A stretch of DNA of 64,000 bases from Burkholderiaceae bacterium (lineage in GTDB: Bacteria > Pseudomonadota > Gammaproteobacteria > Burkholderiales > Burkholderiaceae_E). Shown piece after piece: positions 23,387-33,599 of the stretch (positions are counted from its first letter, which is position 1; every line of letters starts with the position of its first letter). The stretch lies in NCBI GenBank assembly GCA_023954015.1, contig JAMLIS010000005.1, forward strand, positions 62,001 to 126,000, read 5' to 3'. The notes below the pieces were generated by a model. It was not told where the DNA came from. It saw only the letters and a program-made list of their open reading frames with translations, and searched no databases. Both the position numbers and the translations under genes were made by a program.

Positions 23387-25309
23387 CTACTGCGACTTGC
23401 GCACCCGCAGGTACCACTCGCACAACAGCCGCACCTGCTTCTCGGTGTATCCCTTCTCGACCATGCGCGCGACGAAGCTCTCGTGCTTGCGGCGATCCTC
23501 GGCCGACGCCTTCGCGTTGAACGAGATGACCGGCAGCAGTTCCTCGGTATTCGAGAACATCTTCTTCTCGATCACCTCGCGCAGCTTCTCGTAGCTGGTC
23601 CAGGCGGGGTTCTCGCCGCCGTGCTGCGCGCGCGCGCGCAGCACGAAGTTGACGATCTCGTTGCGGAAGTCCTTCGGGTTGGCGATGCCGGCCGGTTTCT
23701 CGATCTTCTCGAGCTCGGCGTTCAGCTGGGCGCGGTCGAAGCTCTCGTTCGTTTCCGGGTCGCGGTAGTCCTCGTCCTGGATCCAGTAGTCGGCGAAGGT
23801 GACGTATCGGTCGAAGATGTTCTGGCCGTACTCCGAATACGACTCGAGATACGCCGTCTGGATCTCCTTGCCGATGAACTCGGCGTAGCGCGGCGCGAGC
23901 CAGCTCTTCGTGAAGTCGAGCCAGCGGCGCTGCGTCTCCTCGGGCAGTCCCTCGCGCAGCAGGCGCTGCTCGAGCACGTACATCAGGTGCACCGGGTTGG
24001 CGGCGATCTCGGTCTGGTCGTGGTTGAACACCGCCGACAGGACCTTGTAGGCGAAGCGCGTCGACAGCCCGGCCATTCCCTCGTCGATGCCGGCGTAGTC
24101 GCGATACTCCTGCACCGACTTCGCGTTGGGCTCGACGTCCTTCAGGTTCTCGCCGTCGTAGACGCGCAGCTTCGCGTAGATGCTCGAGTTCTCGGGGTCC
24201 TTCAGCCGCGTGAGCACGGCGAACTGCGCCATCATCTCGAGCGTTCCGGGGGCGCAGGGCGCGCTCGCCAGCGAGCTGCCGGCGAGCAGCTTCTTGTATA
24301 TGCGCACTTCCTCGGAGAACTGCAGGCAGTACGGCACCTTGACGACGTAGATGCGGTCGAGGAAGGCTTCGTTGTTCCGATTGTTGCGGAACGCCTGCCA
24401 TTCGCTCTCGTTCGAGTGCGCGAGGATGATCCCCTGGAACGGAATCGCCGACAGCCCCTCGGTGCCCTTGAAGTTGCCCTCCTGCGTTGCCGTGAGCAGG
24501 GGGTGCAGCATCTTGATCGGCGCCTTGAACATCTCGACGAACTCGAGCAGCCCCTGGTTGGCCAGGCACAGGCCGCCGGAGTAGCTGTAGGCGTCGGGAT
24601 CGTCCTGCGACAGCGACTCGAGCTTGCGGATGTCGACCTTGCCCACCAGCGACGAGATGTCCTGGTTGTTCTCGTCGCCGGGTTCGGTCTTCGAGATCGC
24701 GATCTGCTCGAGCACCGACGGGTTCATCCGCACGACGCGGAACCTGGCGATGTCGCCGTCGTATTCGGCCAGGCGCTTCACCGCCCACGGGCTCATCACC
24801 CCGTTCAGGTAGCGACGCGGGATGCCGTATTCCGACTCGAGCATCGGGCCTTCGCGATCGGGGTGGAACAGCCCGAGCGGAGACTCGTTGACGGGCGAAC
24901 CCTTCAGCGCATAGATCGGGTGCGTCTCCATCAGCGACTTCAGGCGTTCGGCGATCGATGACTTTCCGCCGCCGACCGGCCCGAGCAGATACAGCACCTG
25001 CTTGCGCTCCTCGAGGCCCTGCGCCGCGTGGCGGAAGAACGAGACGATCTGCGCGATCGCATCGTCCATCCCGTAGAACTCCGCGAAGGCCGGGTAGCGA
25101 CGAATGATCCGGTTCGAGAACAGCCGCGAGAGGCGCGGGTCGTTGCGCGTGTCGATGACCTCGGGGTCGCCGATCGCGGCGAGCATCCGCTCGGCTGCCG
25201 TGGCGTACGCGAGAGGATCGTCGCGACAAAGCTCGAGATACTCGAGGAGCGACATTTCCTCCTCGCGCGCCTTCGCGTACGTCTCTCGATACGCATCGAA
25301 CAGGTTCAT
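23387..25309 (-). CDS. prkA: PrkA/YeaG-family serine protein kinase
   Basis: Predicted 640 residues, full length. An AAA-type N-terminal module carries Walker A GPVGGGKSS (about 110-118), and a kinase-like PrkA C-terminal domain follows. PrkA/YeaG is a cytoplasmic Ser/Thr kinase linked to sporulation in Bacillus and to sustained nitrogen starvation and metabolic adaptation in E. coli. Some members have been reported as AAA+ proteases. AAGGAGG directly precedes the ATG, an unusually strong ribosome binding site for this window. It heads the prkA-yeaH-spoVR operon, and a perfect 8-bp hairpin lies in the leader region. Confidence 0.94.
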   Translation of the reverse strand: MNLFDAYRETYAKAREEEMSLLEYLELCRDDPLAYATAAERMLAAIGDPEVIDTRNDPRLSRLFSNRIIRRYPAFAEFYGMDDAIAQIVSFFRHAAQGLEERKQVLYLLGPVGGGKSSIAERLKSLMETHPIYALKGSPVNESPLGLFHPDREGPMLESEYGIPRRYLNGVMSPWAVKRLAEYDGDIARFRVVRMNPSVLEQIAISKTEPGDENNQDISSLVGKVDIRKLESLSQDDPDAYSYSGGLCLANQGLLEFVEMFKAPIKMLHPLLTATQEGNFKGTEGLSAIPFQGIILAHSNESEWQAFRNNRNNEAFLDRIYVVKVPYCLQFSEEVRIYKKLLAGSSLASAPCAPGTLEMMAQFAVLTRLKDPENSSIYAKLRVYDGENLKDVEPNAKSVQEYRDYAGIDEGMAGLSTRFAYKVLSAVFNHDQTEIAANPVHLMYVLEQRLLREGLPEETQRRWLDFTKSWLAPRYAEFIGKEIQTAYLESYSEYGQNIFDRYVTFADYWIQDEDYRDPETNESFDRAQLNAELEKIEKPAGIANPKDFRNEIVNFVLRARAQHGGENPAWTSYEKLREVIEKKMFSNTEELLPVISFNAKASAEDRRKHESFVARMVEKGYTEKQVRLLCEWYLRVRKSQ

Positions 25310-25310
25310 G

Positions 25311-25320
25311 GTTCCTCCTT
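25311..25320 (-). promoter_or_regulatory. Strong Shine-Dalgarno sequence of prkA
   Basis: The minus strand reads AAGGAGGAAC immediately before the ATG at 25309, spacing about five bases. It is a full match to the anti-Shine-Dalgarno core and fixes the start. Confidence 0.85.
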
Positions 25321-25340
25321 ATGAACTTCTGCTCTGTCGA

Positions 25341-25362
25341 CTTCGTGCGATAGAGCACGAAG
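25341..25362 (-). promoter_or_regulatory. Inverted repeat in the prkA leader or promoter
   Basis: CTTCGTGC-GATAGA-GCACGAAG is a perfect 8-bp inverted repeat with a six-base loop, 32-53 bp upstream of the prkA start. It could be an operator, or a hairpin in the mRNA leader. No sigma-54 promoter (GG-N10-GC) could be placed around it. Confidence 0.5.
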
Positions 25363-25544
25363 CCACCGCATGCGCCGGCCTGACAGCAATCGTAATGCCT
25401 ATGCTCCCCTGTGTAACGGCGCGGCGTTGCTCCGGGAGGACACGGCGACGACCGGAGTGCGGGTATCCACCGACGAACGGCGCAACACTCGCGCGCGAGC
25501 AGCCGCGCGAGCGCGGGCGCGCGCGGCGCGTGCAGGCAGTGCGT

Positions 25545-27218
<1,674 letters not shown>

Positions 27219-27279
27219 TCGTTCGGGGAGTGCAGGGGAAGGGCGACGACGGGGCAAGGGTAACAACGAACGGCGCCGG

Positions 27280-27298
27280 CGCGCTGCCGGGCAGCGCG
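27280..27298 (-). terminator. GC-rich hairpin between the DUF2272 gene and ettA
   Basis: CGCGCTGC-CGG-GCAGCGCG forms a perfect eight-base stem, extended outward by partial pairing of GGCGC with GCGCC. It lies downstream of the minus-strand DUF2272 gene and upstream of ettA. No T tract follows, so termination is only suggested. Confidence 0.35.
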
Positions 27299-27348
27299 TG
27301 CGCCGACCCGGTTGCTGCTTCCCGCGCGGGGCGCTGCTGCGAGAAGTG

Positions 27349-28170
27349 TCAGCGCGCCCGCACGACGAGGAACCACGGTCGTGACAGCGTGCGGATCAGC
27401 CGTCCGTCGGCGGTCAGCGGCAGGCGCGTCATCGCGACGCTGTCGAAGACGTTGCCGCCGATCACGCGCGTGATGCGCCGGCGCCGGTCGACGCCGACGA
27501 CGACGTCGCAGTGCGCCGATGTCAGGTATTCGAGGTCGTCGACTGCGTCCATCCGCAGCAGCGTGATCCGGTCGCCCAGGCGCGAGATGTTTCGCGGCCC
27601 GCACAGAAGGTCGCCCGGCTTCACCGGCGTTGCCCCGGCGAGCAGCAGCGCGAACTGGGCGTCGTTGCCGGCCTCCCGCTCGCGCGCGAGCAGCGCGCGC
27701 AGGTAGCGCGCGTGGGCCGCGTCGCCGGCGAAGGACGGCGCGACGACGCCGATCTGCTGCATCAGGAACGAGACGAACGCGGCCGACCACGGTGCATTCG
27801 GGCGAGGCGGGGCACCGGAGTGGTCCGCGCCGCCCAGGCCCAGCGCCCAGTAGAGGCGTACCCGCGCGCGGGCGTCGAACGGGCCGGTGTCGTGTTCGCC
27901 TGCGCCCTCGCGTTCGAGTCGCGCGGTTCCATCGGTTGCGTCCACTGTCGTCCTGCCCCAGTCGCGCCACTCGCGCAGCGCCACCGAGACGAGATGCATT
28001 GCGACCTGCTCGCCGGGCAGGCGGCGGGCGTGGGCGGTCGGCACGGTGCCGACCGCGAACAGCAGCGCGAGCGCGTGGACCAGCGGCAACCCGCTGCGCT
28101 TTCGCTTGCGCGCCGAAGTGCGCGTGCCGGATTCGCGCGCTTCGCGGTGCCGCCCGACGTGCGAGGTCAT
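27349..28170 (-). CDS. DUF2272-domain exported protein
   Basis: Predicted 273 residues with a basic start (HREARESGTRTSARKRKRS) and a signal-peptide-like hydrophobic segment (LVHALALLFAVGTVPTAHA). The mature part contains APWSAAFVSFLMQQIGV, HARYLRALL and KPGDLLCGPR, features of DUF2272, a CHAP/NlpC-like fold. VIGGNVFDSVAMTRLPL near the end also fits. Family members are of unknown function, though the fold points to cell-wall or peptide hydrolysis. The gene diverges from fixA across ~205 bp that hold an FNR box. Confidence 0.75.
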   Translation of the reverse strand: MTSHVGRHREARESGTRTSARKRKRSGLPLVHALALLFAVGTVPTAHARRLPGEQVAMHLVSVALREWRDWGRTTVDATDGTARLEREGAGEHDTGPFDARARVRLYWALGLGGADHSGAPPRPNAPWSAAFVSFLMQQIGVVAPSFAGDAAHARYLRALLAREREAGNDAQFALLLAGATPVKPGDLLCGPRNISRLGDRITLLRMDAVDDLEYLTSAHCDVVVGVDRRRRITRVIGGNVFDSVAMTRLPLTADGRLIRTLSRPWFLVVRAR

Positions 28171-28287
28171 GCCGGCAACTCCGTGCTGCACTCGGAGCTT
28201 CGGGCGTCTGCAACCGGCGTACCCGACGTTGCCGTGATAGCGGGCACTGACTCCGGGCCGCCCGGGTCGCCGCGCGCATCGAATCGG

Positions 28288-28301
28288 TTGATGTGCATCA
28301 A
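28288..28301. promoter_or_regulatory. FNR/ANR box upstream of fixABCX
   Basis: TTGAT-GTGC-ATCAA is an exact match to the FNR consensus TTGAT-N4-ATCAA. Its centre is about 81 bp before the fixA start. AT-rich candidate -10 sequences (AATAAT at 28334-28339 and TAAAAC at 28342-28347) lie 40-50 bp downstream, compatible with activation by an FNR-type oxygen sensor. It could also affect the divergent DUF2272 gene. Confidence 0.78.
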
Positions 28302-28375
28302 GGGAGCGCGTGCGCGCCCTCCGCGCCGCCGTCAATAATGGTAAAACGGTACCGGAATACCGGAGGTCGGTCACG

Positions 28376-29212
28376 ATGCACATCGTCGTCTGCGTGAAGC
28401 AGGTCCCCGATTCGAGCCAGATCCGGGTCCATCCCGTCACGAACACCATCATGCGGCAGGGCGTGCCGGCGGTCGTGAATCCGTACGACCTCGTCTCGCT
28501 CGAGGAGGCGCTGCGCATCCGCGACCGTTTCAGCGCGCGCGTCACCGTCCTCAGCATGGGGCCGAAGATGGCGGTGGACGCGCTGCGCAAGTGCGTGTCC
28601 TTCGGCGCCGACGACGCGGTGCTGATCACCGATCGCGTGTTCGCCGGCTCCGACACGCTCGCGACTTCCTATGCGCTCGCCTCGGCGATCCGCACGATCG
28701 GCGCCGCGCAGCCGGTCGACATGGTGTTCTGCGGCAAGCAGACGATCGACGGCGACACGGCGCAGGTGGGCCCGGGCATCGCCCGGCGGCTCGGCCTGCA
28801 GCAGCTCACCTACGTATCGAGGATCGAGCGGGTCGACCCCGGGGCCCGGGAGATCGTCGTGCATCGGCGCGCCGAGGGCGGCGTGCAGGTCCTGCAGACG
28901 AAGCTGCCGTGCCTGGTGACGATGATGGAAGGCGCCAACACGATCCGCTTCGCCGGCATGGACGACATGTTCCGCGCCGCGCGCTGCGCGATCGTCGAAT
29001 GGGACCACAAGGCCGCCGGAATCGCCGAGCTTGCGCGCTGCGGCCTGAAGGGCTCGCCCACCGTGGTGAAGAAGGTGTTCGCGCCCTCGGCCAGGGCCGT
29101 GAAGGCGCAGTGCTTCGACGGTGCGGGCAAGACGCCGCGCGAGCTGGCCGACGCGCTGCTCGCGCGGATGTTCGAGCAGCACCCGTCGATCGAAGAGGAG
29201 ATCGCGCCGTGA
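28376..29212 (+). CDS. fixA: FixA: electron transfer flavoprotein beta subunit
   Basis: Predicted 278 residues. It starts [17 protein letters not shown] and contains [15 protein letters not shown] and [16 protein letters not shown], the standard ETF-beta/FixA motifs. With FixB it forms a flavin heterodimer. In FixABCX complexes this dimer performs electron bifurcation, sending one electron from NADH to quinone and the other to ferredoxin or flavodoxin. A GGAGG ribosome binding site lies at 28361. An inverted repeat (CGGTA-N6-TACCG, 28347-28362) lies in the leader, and a perfect FNR box lies further upstream. The stop overlaps the GTG of fixB. Confidence 0.93.
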   Translation: MHIVVCVKQVPDSSQIRVHPVTNTIMRQGVPAVVNPYDLVSLEEALRIRDRFSARVTVLSMGPKMAVDALRKCVSFGADDAVLITDRVFAGSDTLATSYALASAIRTIGAAQPVDMVFCGKQTIDGDTAQVGPGIARRLGLQQLTYVSRIERVDPGAREIVVHRRAEGGVQVLQTKLPCLVTMMEGANTIRFAGMDDMFRAARCAIVEWDHKAAGIAELARCGLKGSPTVVKKVFAPSARAVKAQCFDGAGKTPRELADALLARMFEQHPSIEEEIAP

Positions 29213-30345
29213 GCGTCGAAGAATCCACGGCAGGCGAGGCGGCGGCGGCCGCTTCCGCGCCGCGCCGCGCCGGCGGCGCCGACCTCGGCGACTGGAAGGG
29301 CGTCTGGGTCAACATCGAACTCGAGCGCGCCCGGGTCCATCCGGTCTCGTGGGAGCTGCTCGGCGAAGGACGCAAGCTCGCCGACCACCTCGGCGTACCC
29401 CTGTCGGGTGTCGTGCTCGGCCCCGACGACGAGGCGACCGACGCTGCCGCGGCCGACGCGATCCGCTACGGCGCCGACCAGGTGCACGTCGTGCGCCACC
29501 CGGTGCTCGCGCACTACCGCACCGATCCGTACACGAAGGCGCTCACCGAGCTGGTGGAACGTCGCCGCCCGGAGATCCTGCTGCTGGGCGCCACCACTCT
29601 CGGGCGCGACCTCGCCGGCGCCGTCGCCACCACGCTGGGCACCGGCCTGACCGCCGACTGCACGGAGCTGCGCATCGACGACGAGACGCGAAGCCTCGCG
29701 GCAACGCGGCCGACCTTCGGCGGCACGCTGCTGTGCACGATCCACACGCTCGAGTACCGGCCGCAGATGGCCACCGTGCGCCCCCGCGTCATGGCGATGC
29801 CCCGGCGCGACGACGCGCGCACGGGCAGCGTCGTCGAGGAGGTCGTCGCGCTGGACGAGGACGACGTCGTCACGAAGATCCTCTCGTACATTCCCGACGC
29901 CGACGCCGACAAGGCGCAGCTCGCGTACGCCGAGGTCGTCGTCGCCGGCGGGCGCGGCCTGGGCAAGCCGGAGAATTTCCGCCTCGTCGAGGAACTCGCG
30001 CAGGTGCTCGGCGGCGAGTACGGCGGCTCGCGGCCCGTCGCGCAGGCAGGGTGGATCGCCGCCGACCGGCAGATCGGCCAGACCGGCAAGACGATCCGCC
30101 CGAAGCTGTACATCGCCGCCGGCATCTCGGGCGCGATCCAGCATCGCGTCGGCGTCGAGGGCGCCGACGTCATCGTCGCGATCAACACCGACGCGAAGGC
30201 GCCGATCATGGATTTCGCCACCTACGCGATCGTCGGCGATGCGCTGCAGATCCTTCCCGCGCTCACCGATGCATTGCGCGCGCGCAAGGCCGGGCACGGC
30301 GTCGCGAACGCCGACGCCGCCGCTTCGGCCGCGCCCGCCTCGTAG
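29209..30345 (+). CDS. fixB: FixB: electron transfer flavoprotein alpha subunit
   Basis: Predicted 378 residues from a GTG that overlaps the fixA stop (GTGA). The FAD-binding C-terminal domain is clear: [42 protein letters not shown] and [20 protein letters not shown]. The N-terminal ~30 residues ([18 protein letters not shown]) are a low-complexity extension before the usual GVWVNIELE start. The protein pairs with FixA. The [20 protein letters not shown] region between domains fits FixB-type ETF-alpha. Upstream of fixC by 33 bp. Confidence 0.93.
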   Translation: MSVEESTAGEAAAAASAPRRAGGADLGDWKGVWVNIELERARVHPVSWELLGEGRKLADHLGVPLSGVVLGPDDEATDAAAADAIRYGADQVHVVRHPVLAHYRTDPYTKALTELVERRRPEILLLGATTLGRDLAGAVATTLGTGLTADCTELRIDDETRSLAATRPTFGGTLLCTIHTLEYRPQMATVRPRVMAMPRRDDARTGSVVEEVVALDEDDVVTKILSYIPDADADKAQLAYAEVVVAGGRGLGKPENFRLVEELAQVLGGEYGGSRPVAQAGWIAADRQIGQTGKTIRPKLYIAAGISGAIQHRVGVEGADVIVAINTDAKAPIMDFATYAIVGDALQILPALTDALRARKAGHGVANADAAASAAPAS

Positions 30346-30378
30346 GCCGGCCCGCAAATCACGCTCGAGGAGGCGAAC

Positions 30379-31677
30379 ATGGCAGAGAAATTCGACGCGA
30401 TCGTCGTGGGCGCCGGGCCTTCGGGCAACACGGCCGCGTACCTGATGGCGAAGGCCGGGATGAAAGTGCTGCAGCTCGAGCGCGGCGAATATCCCGGCTC
30501 GAAGAACGTGCAGGGCGCGATCCTGTACGTCGACGCGCTCGAGTCGGTGATCCCGAACTGCCGCAAGCAGGCGCCGCTCGAGCGAGCGGTGATCGAGCAG
30601 CGCATGTGGCTGATGGACGACCGCTCGCACGTCGGCTCGCATTACCGCGGCGCCGCCGACGCCGACGAACAGCCGACGCGCTATACGGTGATCCGCGCGA
30701 ACCTCGACAAGTGGTTCTCGAAGAAGGTCCAGGACGCCGGCGCGCTGCTGATCTGCGAAACCACCGTCGTCGACCTGCTGAAGGAAGGCGAGCGCGTCGT
30801 CGGCGTGCGCACCGACCGCGCCAACGGCGACATCCGAGCCGACGTCGTCGTGCTGGCCGACGGGGTGAATTCGCTGGTGGCGACGAAATCCGGCCTGCGC
30901 CCGGCGATACAGGCCAAGGACGTCGCGCTCGCCGTCAAGGAGATGCACTTCCTGCCGAAGGCGACGATCGAGGAGCGCTTCAACGTCTCGGGCGACAGCG
31001 GCGTCGTCATCGAGATGCTCGGCAAGATCACCCGCGGAATGGTGGGCACCGGCTTCCTGTACACGAACAAGGAGTCGGTCTCGATCGGCGTCGGCTGCAT
31101 GGTCGACGACTTCCGCAAGATCCGCGTCACGCCGTACCAGCTGCTCGAAGAGATGAAGCAGCATCCGTCGGTGAAGCCGCTGATCGCCGGCTCCGAGGTC
31201 AAGGAATACTCGGCGCACCTAATCCCCGAGGGAGGCTACAACGCGATCCCGCTGGTGCATGGCGAAGGCTGGGTGATCTGCGGCGACTCGGGCGGCTTCG
31301 TCAACGCGGTGCACCGCGAGGGCTCCAACCTCGCGATGACCACCGGTCGCCTGGCCGCCGAGACGATCGTGAAGCTGCGCGACGAGGGCAAGCCGTGCAC
31401 GGCGGCCAACCTGAAGCGCTACCGCAAGGCGCTCGAGGCCAGCTTCGTGATGAAGGACCTGAAGAAATATCGCGACGTGCCGGAGATCCTGCACGGCAAC
31501 CGCCAGTTCCTGACGACCTATCCCGAGCTGATGTCGCGCGCCGCGCACACGCTGCTGAAGGTCGACGGCATCGACAAGCTCACCAAGGAAAGGCAGATCA
31601 AGCGCGACTTCGTCGAGAAGCGATCGCGCTTCGGGTTGTTCGGCGATGCGATCAAGTTGATGAGGGCCCTGCGATGA
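30379..31677 (+). CDS. fixC: FixC: FAD flavoprotein, ETF-quinone oxidoreductase-like
   Basis: Predicted 432 residues. The N-terminal FAD site is VVGAGPSGNTAA, and QLERGEYPGSKNVQGAILY and CGDSGGFVNAVHREGSNLAMTTG match FixC/ETF-QO. FixC is the membrane-associated subunit that takes an electron from FixAB and passes it to quinone. A GAGGAGG ribosome binding site precedes the ATG. The gene overlaps fixX by four bases (ATGA). It is shorter than mitochondrial-type ETF-QO because the ferredoxin domain is a separate protein (FixX). Confidence 0.94.
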   Translation: MAEKFDAIVVGAGPSGNTAAYLMAKAGMKVLQLERGEYPGSKNVQGAILYVDALESVIPNCRKQAPLERAVIEQRMWLMDDRSHVGSHYRGAADADEQPTRYTVIRANLDKWFSKKVQDAGALLICETTVVDLLKEGERVVGVRTDRANGDIRADVVVLADGVNSLVATKSGLRPAIQAKDVALAVKEMHFLPKATIEERFNVSGDSGVVIEMLGKITRGMVGTGFLYTNKESVSIGVGCMVDDFRKIRVTPYQLLEEMKQHPSVKPLIAGSEVKEYSAHLIPEGGYNAIPLVHGEGWVICGDSGGFVNAVHREGSNLAMTTGRLAAETIVKLRDEGKPCTAANLKRYRKALEASFVMKDLKKYRDVPEILHGNRQFLTTYPELMSRAAHTLLKVDGIDKLTKERQIKRDFVEKRSRFGLFGDAIKLMRALR

Positions 31678-31958
31678 TCAAGGTCGAGGAGAAACTGTTC
31701 GAGAACCGCTATCGCGTCGACGAAGGGAATTCGCACGTACGGCTGAAGGATCCGGACGTGTGCCGGGAATGCGAGACGCCGGCGTGCACATGGGCGTGCC
31801 CGGCCGCCTGCTACACCGTGGCCGAAGCGGGTGGCGTCGTGCTTTCGACCGACGGCTGCCTCGAATGCGGGACCTGCCGGCTCGTCTGCAACGAGCATTT
31901 CAACGTCGACTGGGCCTACCCGCGCGGCGGCTACGGGGTGCTGTACAAGTTCGGCTGA
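31674..31958 (+). CDS. fixX: FixX: ferredoxin-like protein
   Basis: Predicted 94 residues starting MIKVEEKLFENRYRVD, the FixX start. The cysteine motif GCLECGTCRLVC (Cys62, 65, 68, 72) and the upstream CRECETPACTWACPAAC provide ligands for the [4Fe-4S] cluster. FixX completes the FixABCX complex by shuttling electrons to FixC. It is the last gene of the operon. The next gene starts ~110 bp downstream with its own signal peptide. Confidence 0.93.
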   Translation: MIKVEEKLFENRYRVDEGNSHVRLKDPDVCRECETPACTWACPAACYTVAEAGGVVLSTDGCLECGTCRLVCNEHFNVDWAYPRGGYGVLYKFG

Positions 31959-32067
31959 GGATCGGGTCGGTTCGCCGGGCTCGACGCGCGGGCCCGAGGT
32001 TGTTAGTTTCGGGTTCGGCGGCTCCCCGTCGCCCGCGCAACCGCCTCGTGAAGGAACCGAACACCCG

Positions 32068-32535
32068 ATGACCGCCCCCGCGAAACGCCTCGCAGCCCTT
32101 TCGTTCACGCTCGCCGCCTTCCTCGCCGGCGCCCTGGCATCCGCCGACGCGCAGTCGCGCGAGATGGTCAGCGTCGACCGGCCCGAGATCAACATGCGCG
32201 CCGGCCCCGGCACGGGCCACGACAGCATCTGGCTGCTCGGCCGCGGCTATCCGCTGCAGGTGCTCGCGCGCAAGGGCCGCTGGCTGCAGGTGAAGGACTT
32301 CGAGAACGATCGAGGCTGGGTCTACCGGCCGCTCACCGACGCCACGCCGCACTTCGTCGTCAAGGCGAAGGTGGCCAACATCCGCAAGGGGCCGAGCACG
32401 ACGACGCGCATCGTCGGCAAGGCGCACTACGGCGACGTGCTGCGAACGCTGGCACACAAGGGGGACTGGGCGAAGATCCGCGATGCCGACGGCCTGGTGG
32501 GCTGGGTCGCGCGAAAACTGCTCTGGGGGTGGTAA
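32068..32535 (+). CDS. Exported protein with two SH3-like domains
   Basis: Predicted 155 residues with a signal peptide (about 1-29, ending ASADAQS). Two bacterial SH3b-type repeats follow: NMRAGPGTGHDSIWLLGRG with GWVYRPL, and NIRKGPSTTTRIVGKAH with GWVARKLLWGW. Such domains bind peptidoglycan or mediate protein contacts in the envelope. No catalytic domain is attached. The partner is unknown. The start ATG follows an AAGGAACCGA sequence that could serve as a weak ribosome binding site. Confidence 0.85.
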   Translation: MTAPAKRLAALSFTLAAFLAGALASADAQSREMVSVDRPEINMRAGPGTGHDSIWLLGRGYPLQVLARKGRWLQVKDFENDRGWVYRPLTDATPHFVVKAKVANIRKGPSTTTRIVGKAHYGDVLRTLAHKGDWAKIRDADGLVGWVARKLLWGW

Positions 32536-32561
32536 CTCCCTGCGGTGCCGGAGCGATCGCG

Positions 32562-32567
32562 TAGGCT
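32562..32567 (+). promoter_or_regulatory. Candidate -10 box for a leaderless srkA mRNA
   Basis: TAGGCT ends six bases before the ATG at 32574. The box matches only TAxxxT, so it is the weakest of the four cases. Its value lies in sharing the exact spacing of the boxes upstream of the helicase, cpxR and pdsR genes. Confidence 0.3.
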
Positions 32568-32573
32568 GCCGTA

Positions 32574-33599
32574 ATGAGCGCGCTCGATCGACCCTACGCC
32601 GACCTCACGCCCGACCGGATGCTCGATGCGCTCGAGGCGGTCGGGCTGCGCGGCGACGGCCGCTTCCTTGCGCTGAACAGCTACGAGAACCGCGTCTACC
32701 AGGTGCGGCTCGAGGACGGGCACACCGTCGTCGCGAAGTTCTACCGGCCGGGGCGCTGGAGCGACGCGCAGATCGCCGAAGAGCACGCTTTCGTCGACGA
32801 GCTCGCCGAGCGCGAGATCCCGGTCGTCGCGCCGATGCGGATCGAAGCCGCGGCGGCCGGCCCGCCCGGCTCGCGTGCACGGAATCTCTGTCCGACGCTC
32901 GCGCAGTTCGGCGGGCACCGTTTCGCCGTCTATCCGCGCCGCGGCGGCCGGGCGCCCGAATTGGAGGATGCGCGAACGCTCGAGCGCATCGGCCGCTTCA
33001 TCGGGCGCATCCACGCCGTGGCCGGCACGCGGCCTTTCGTCGAGCGCCCCGCGCTCGACCCAGAGACTTTCGGTCGCGAGCCGCGCGACTGGCTGCTCGC
33101 GCACGGGATCGTCCCCGCGGAGTTGCGTGCGGCCTGGAGCGGCATCGCCGACCTCGCGCTCGAAGCCGTGCGGGTCGCCTTCGATCGTGCCGGCGACGTG
33201 CGCATCCGCAGGCTGCACGGCGACTGCCACGCCGGCAACATCCTGTGGACCGACGACGGGCCTCACTTCGTCGACTTCGACGACGCGCGCAACGGTCCGG
33301 CGGTGCAGGACCTGTGGATGCTGCTCTCGGGCGATGGCGCGTCGATGACGCGCCAGCTCTCGGACGTGCTCGCCGGCTACGAGGATTTCGCCGACTTCGA
33401 TCGCCGCGAGCTGCAGCTCGTCGAGCCGCTGCGCACGCTGCGGCTCGTCCATTACTCCGCGTGGATCGCGCGCCGCTGGGAAGACCCGGCGTTTCCCGCG
33501 GCGTTTCCCTGGTTCGGCACGCAGCGCTACTGGCAGGACCGGGTGCTGGAATTGCGCGAGCAGGTGGCGGCGATGGCCGAGCCTACAGGACTCGGTTGA
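32574..33599 (+). CDS. srkA: SrkA/YihE-like stress-response Ser/Thr protein kinase
   Basis: Predicted 341 residues of the aminoglycoside-phosphotransferase kinase fold. ALNSYENRVYQV forms the nucleotide loop, VAKFYRPGRW holds the catalytic lysine, HGDCHAGNILW the catalytic loop and FVDFDDARNGP the metal-binding Asp. These match SrkA (YihE), which protects bacteria from programmed death under envelope and oxidative stress. The gene stands alone. Its 3' end overlaps the convergent VWA gene by 17 bp. Confidence 0.9.
   Translation: MSALDRPYADLTPDRMLDALEAVGLRGDGRFLALNSYENRVYQVRLEDGHTVVAKFYRPGRWSDAQIAEEHAFVDELAEREIPVVAPMRIEAAAAGPPGSRARNLCPTLAQFGGHRFAVYPRRGGRAPELEDARTLERIGRFIGRIHAVAGTRPFVERPALDPETFGREPRDWLLAHGIVPAELRAAWSGIADLALEAVRVAFDRAGDVRIRRLHGDCHAGNILWTDDGPHFVDFDDARNGPAVQDLWMLLSGDGASMTRQLSDVLAGYEDFADFDRRELQLVEPLRTLRLVHYSAWIARRWEDPAFPAAFPWFGTQRYWQDRVLELREQVAAMAEPTGLG

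Noticed and set aside
25310..25430. Sigma-54 promoter for prkA
   Set aside because: I looked for GG-N10-GC on the minus strand and found no match at correct spacing.
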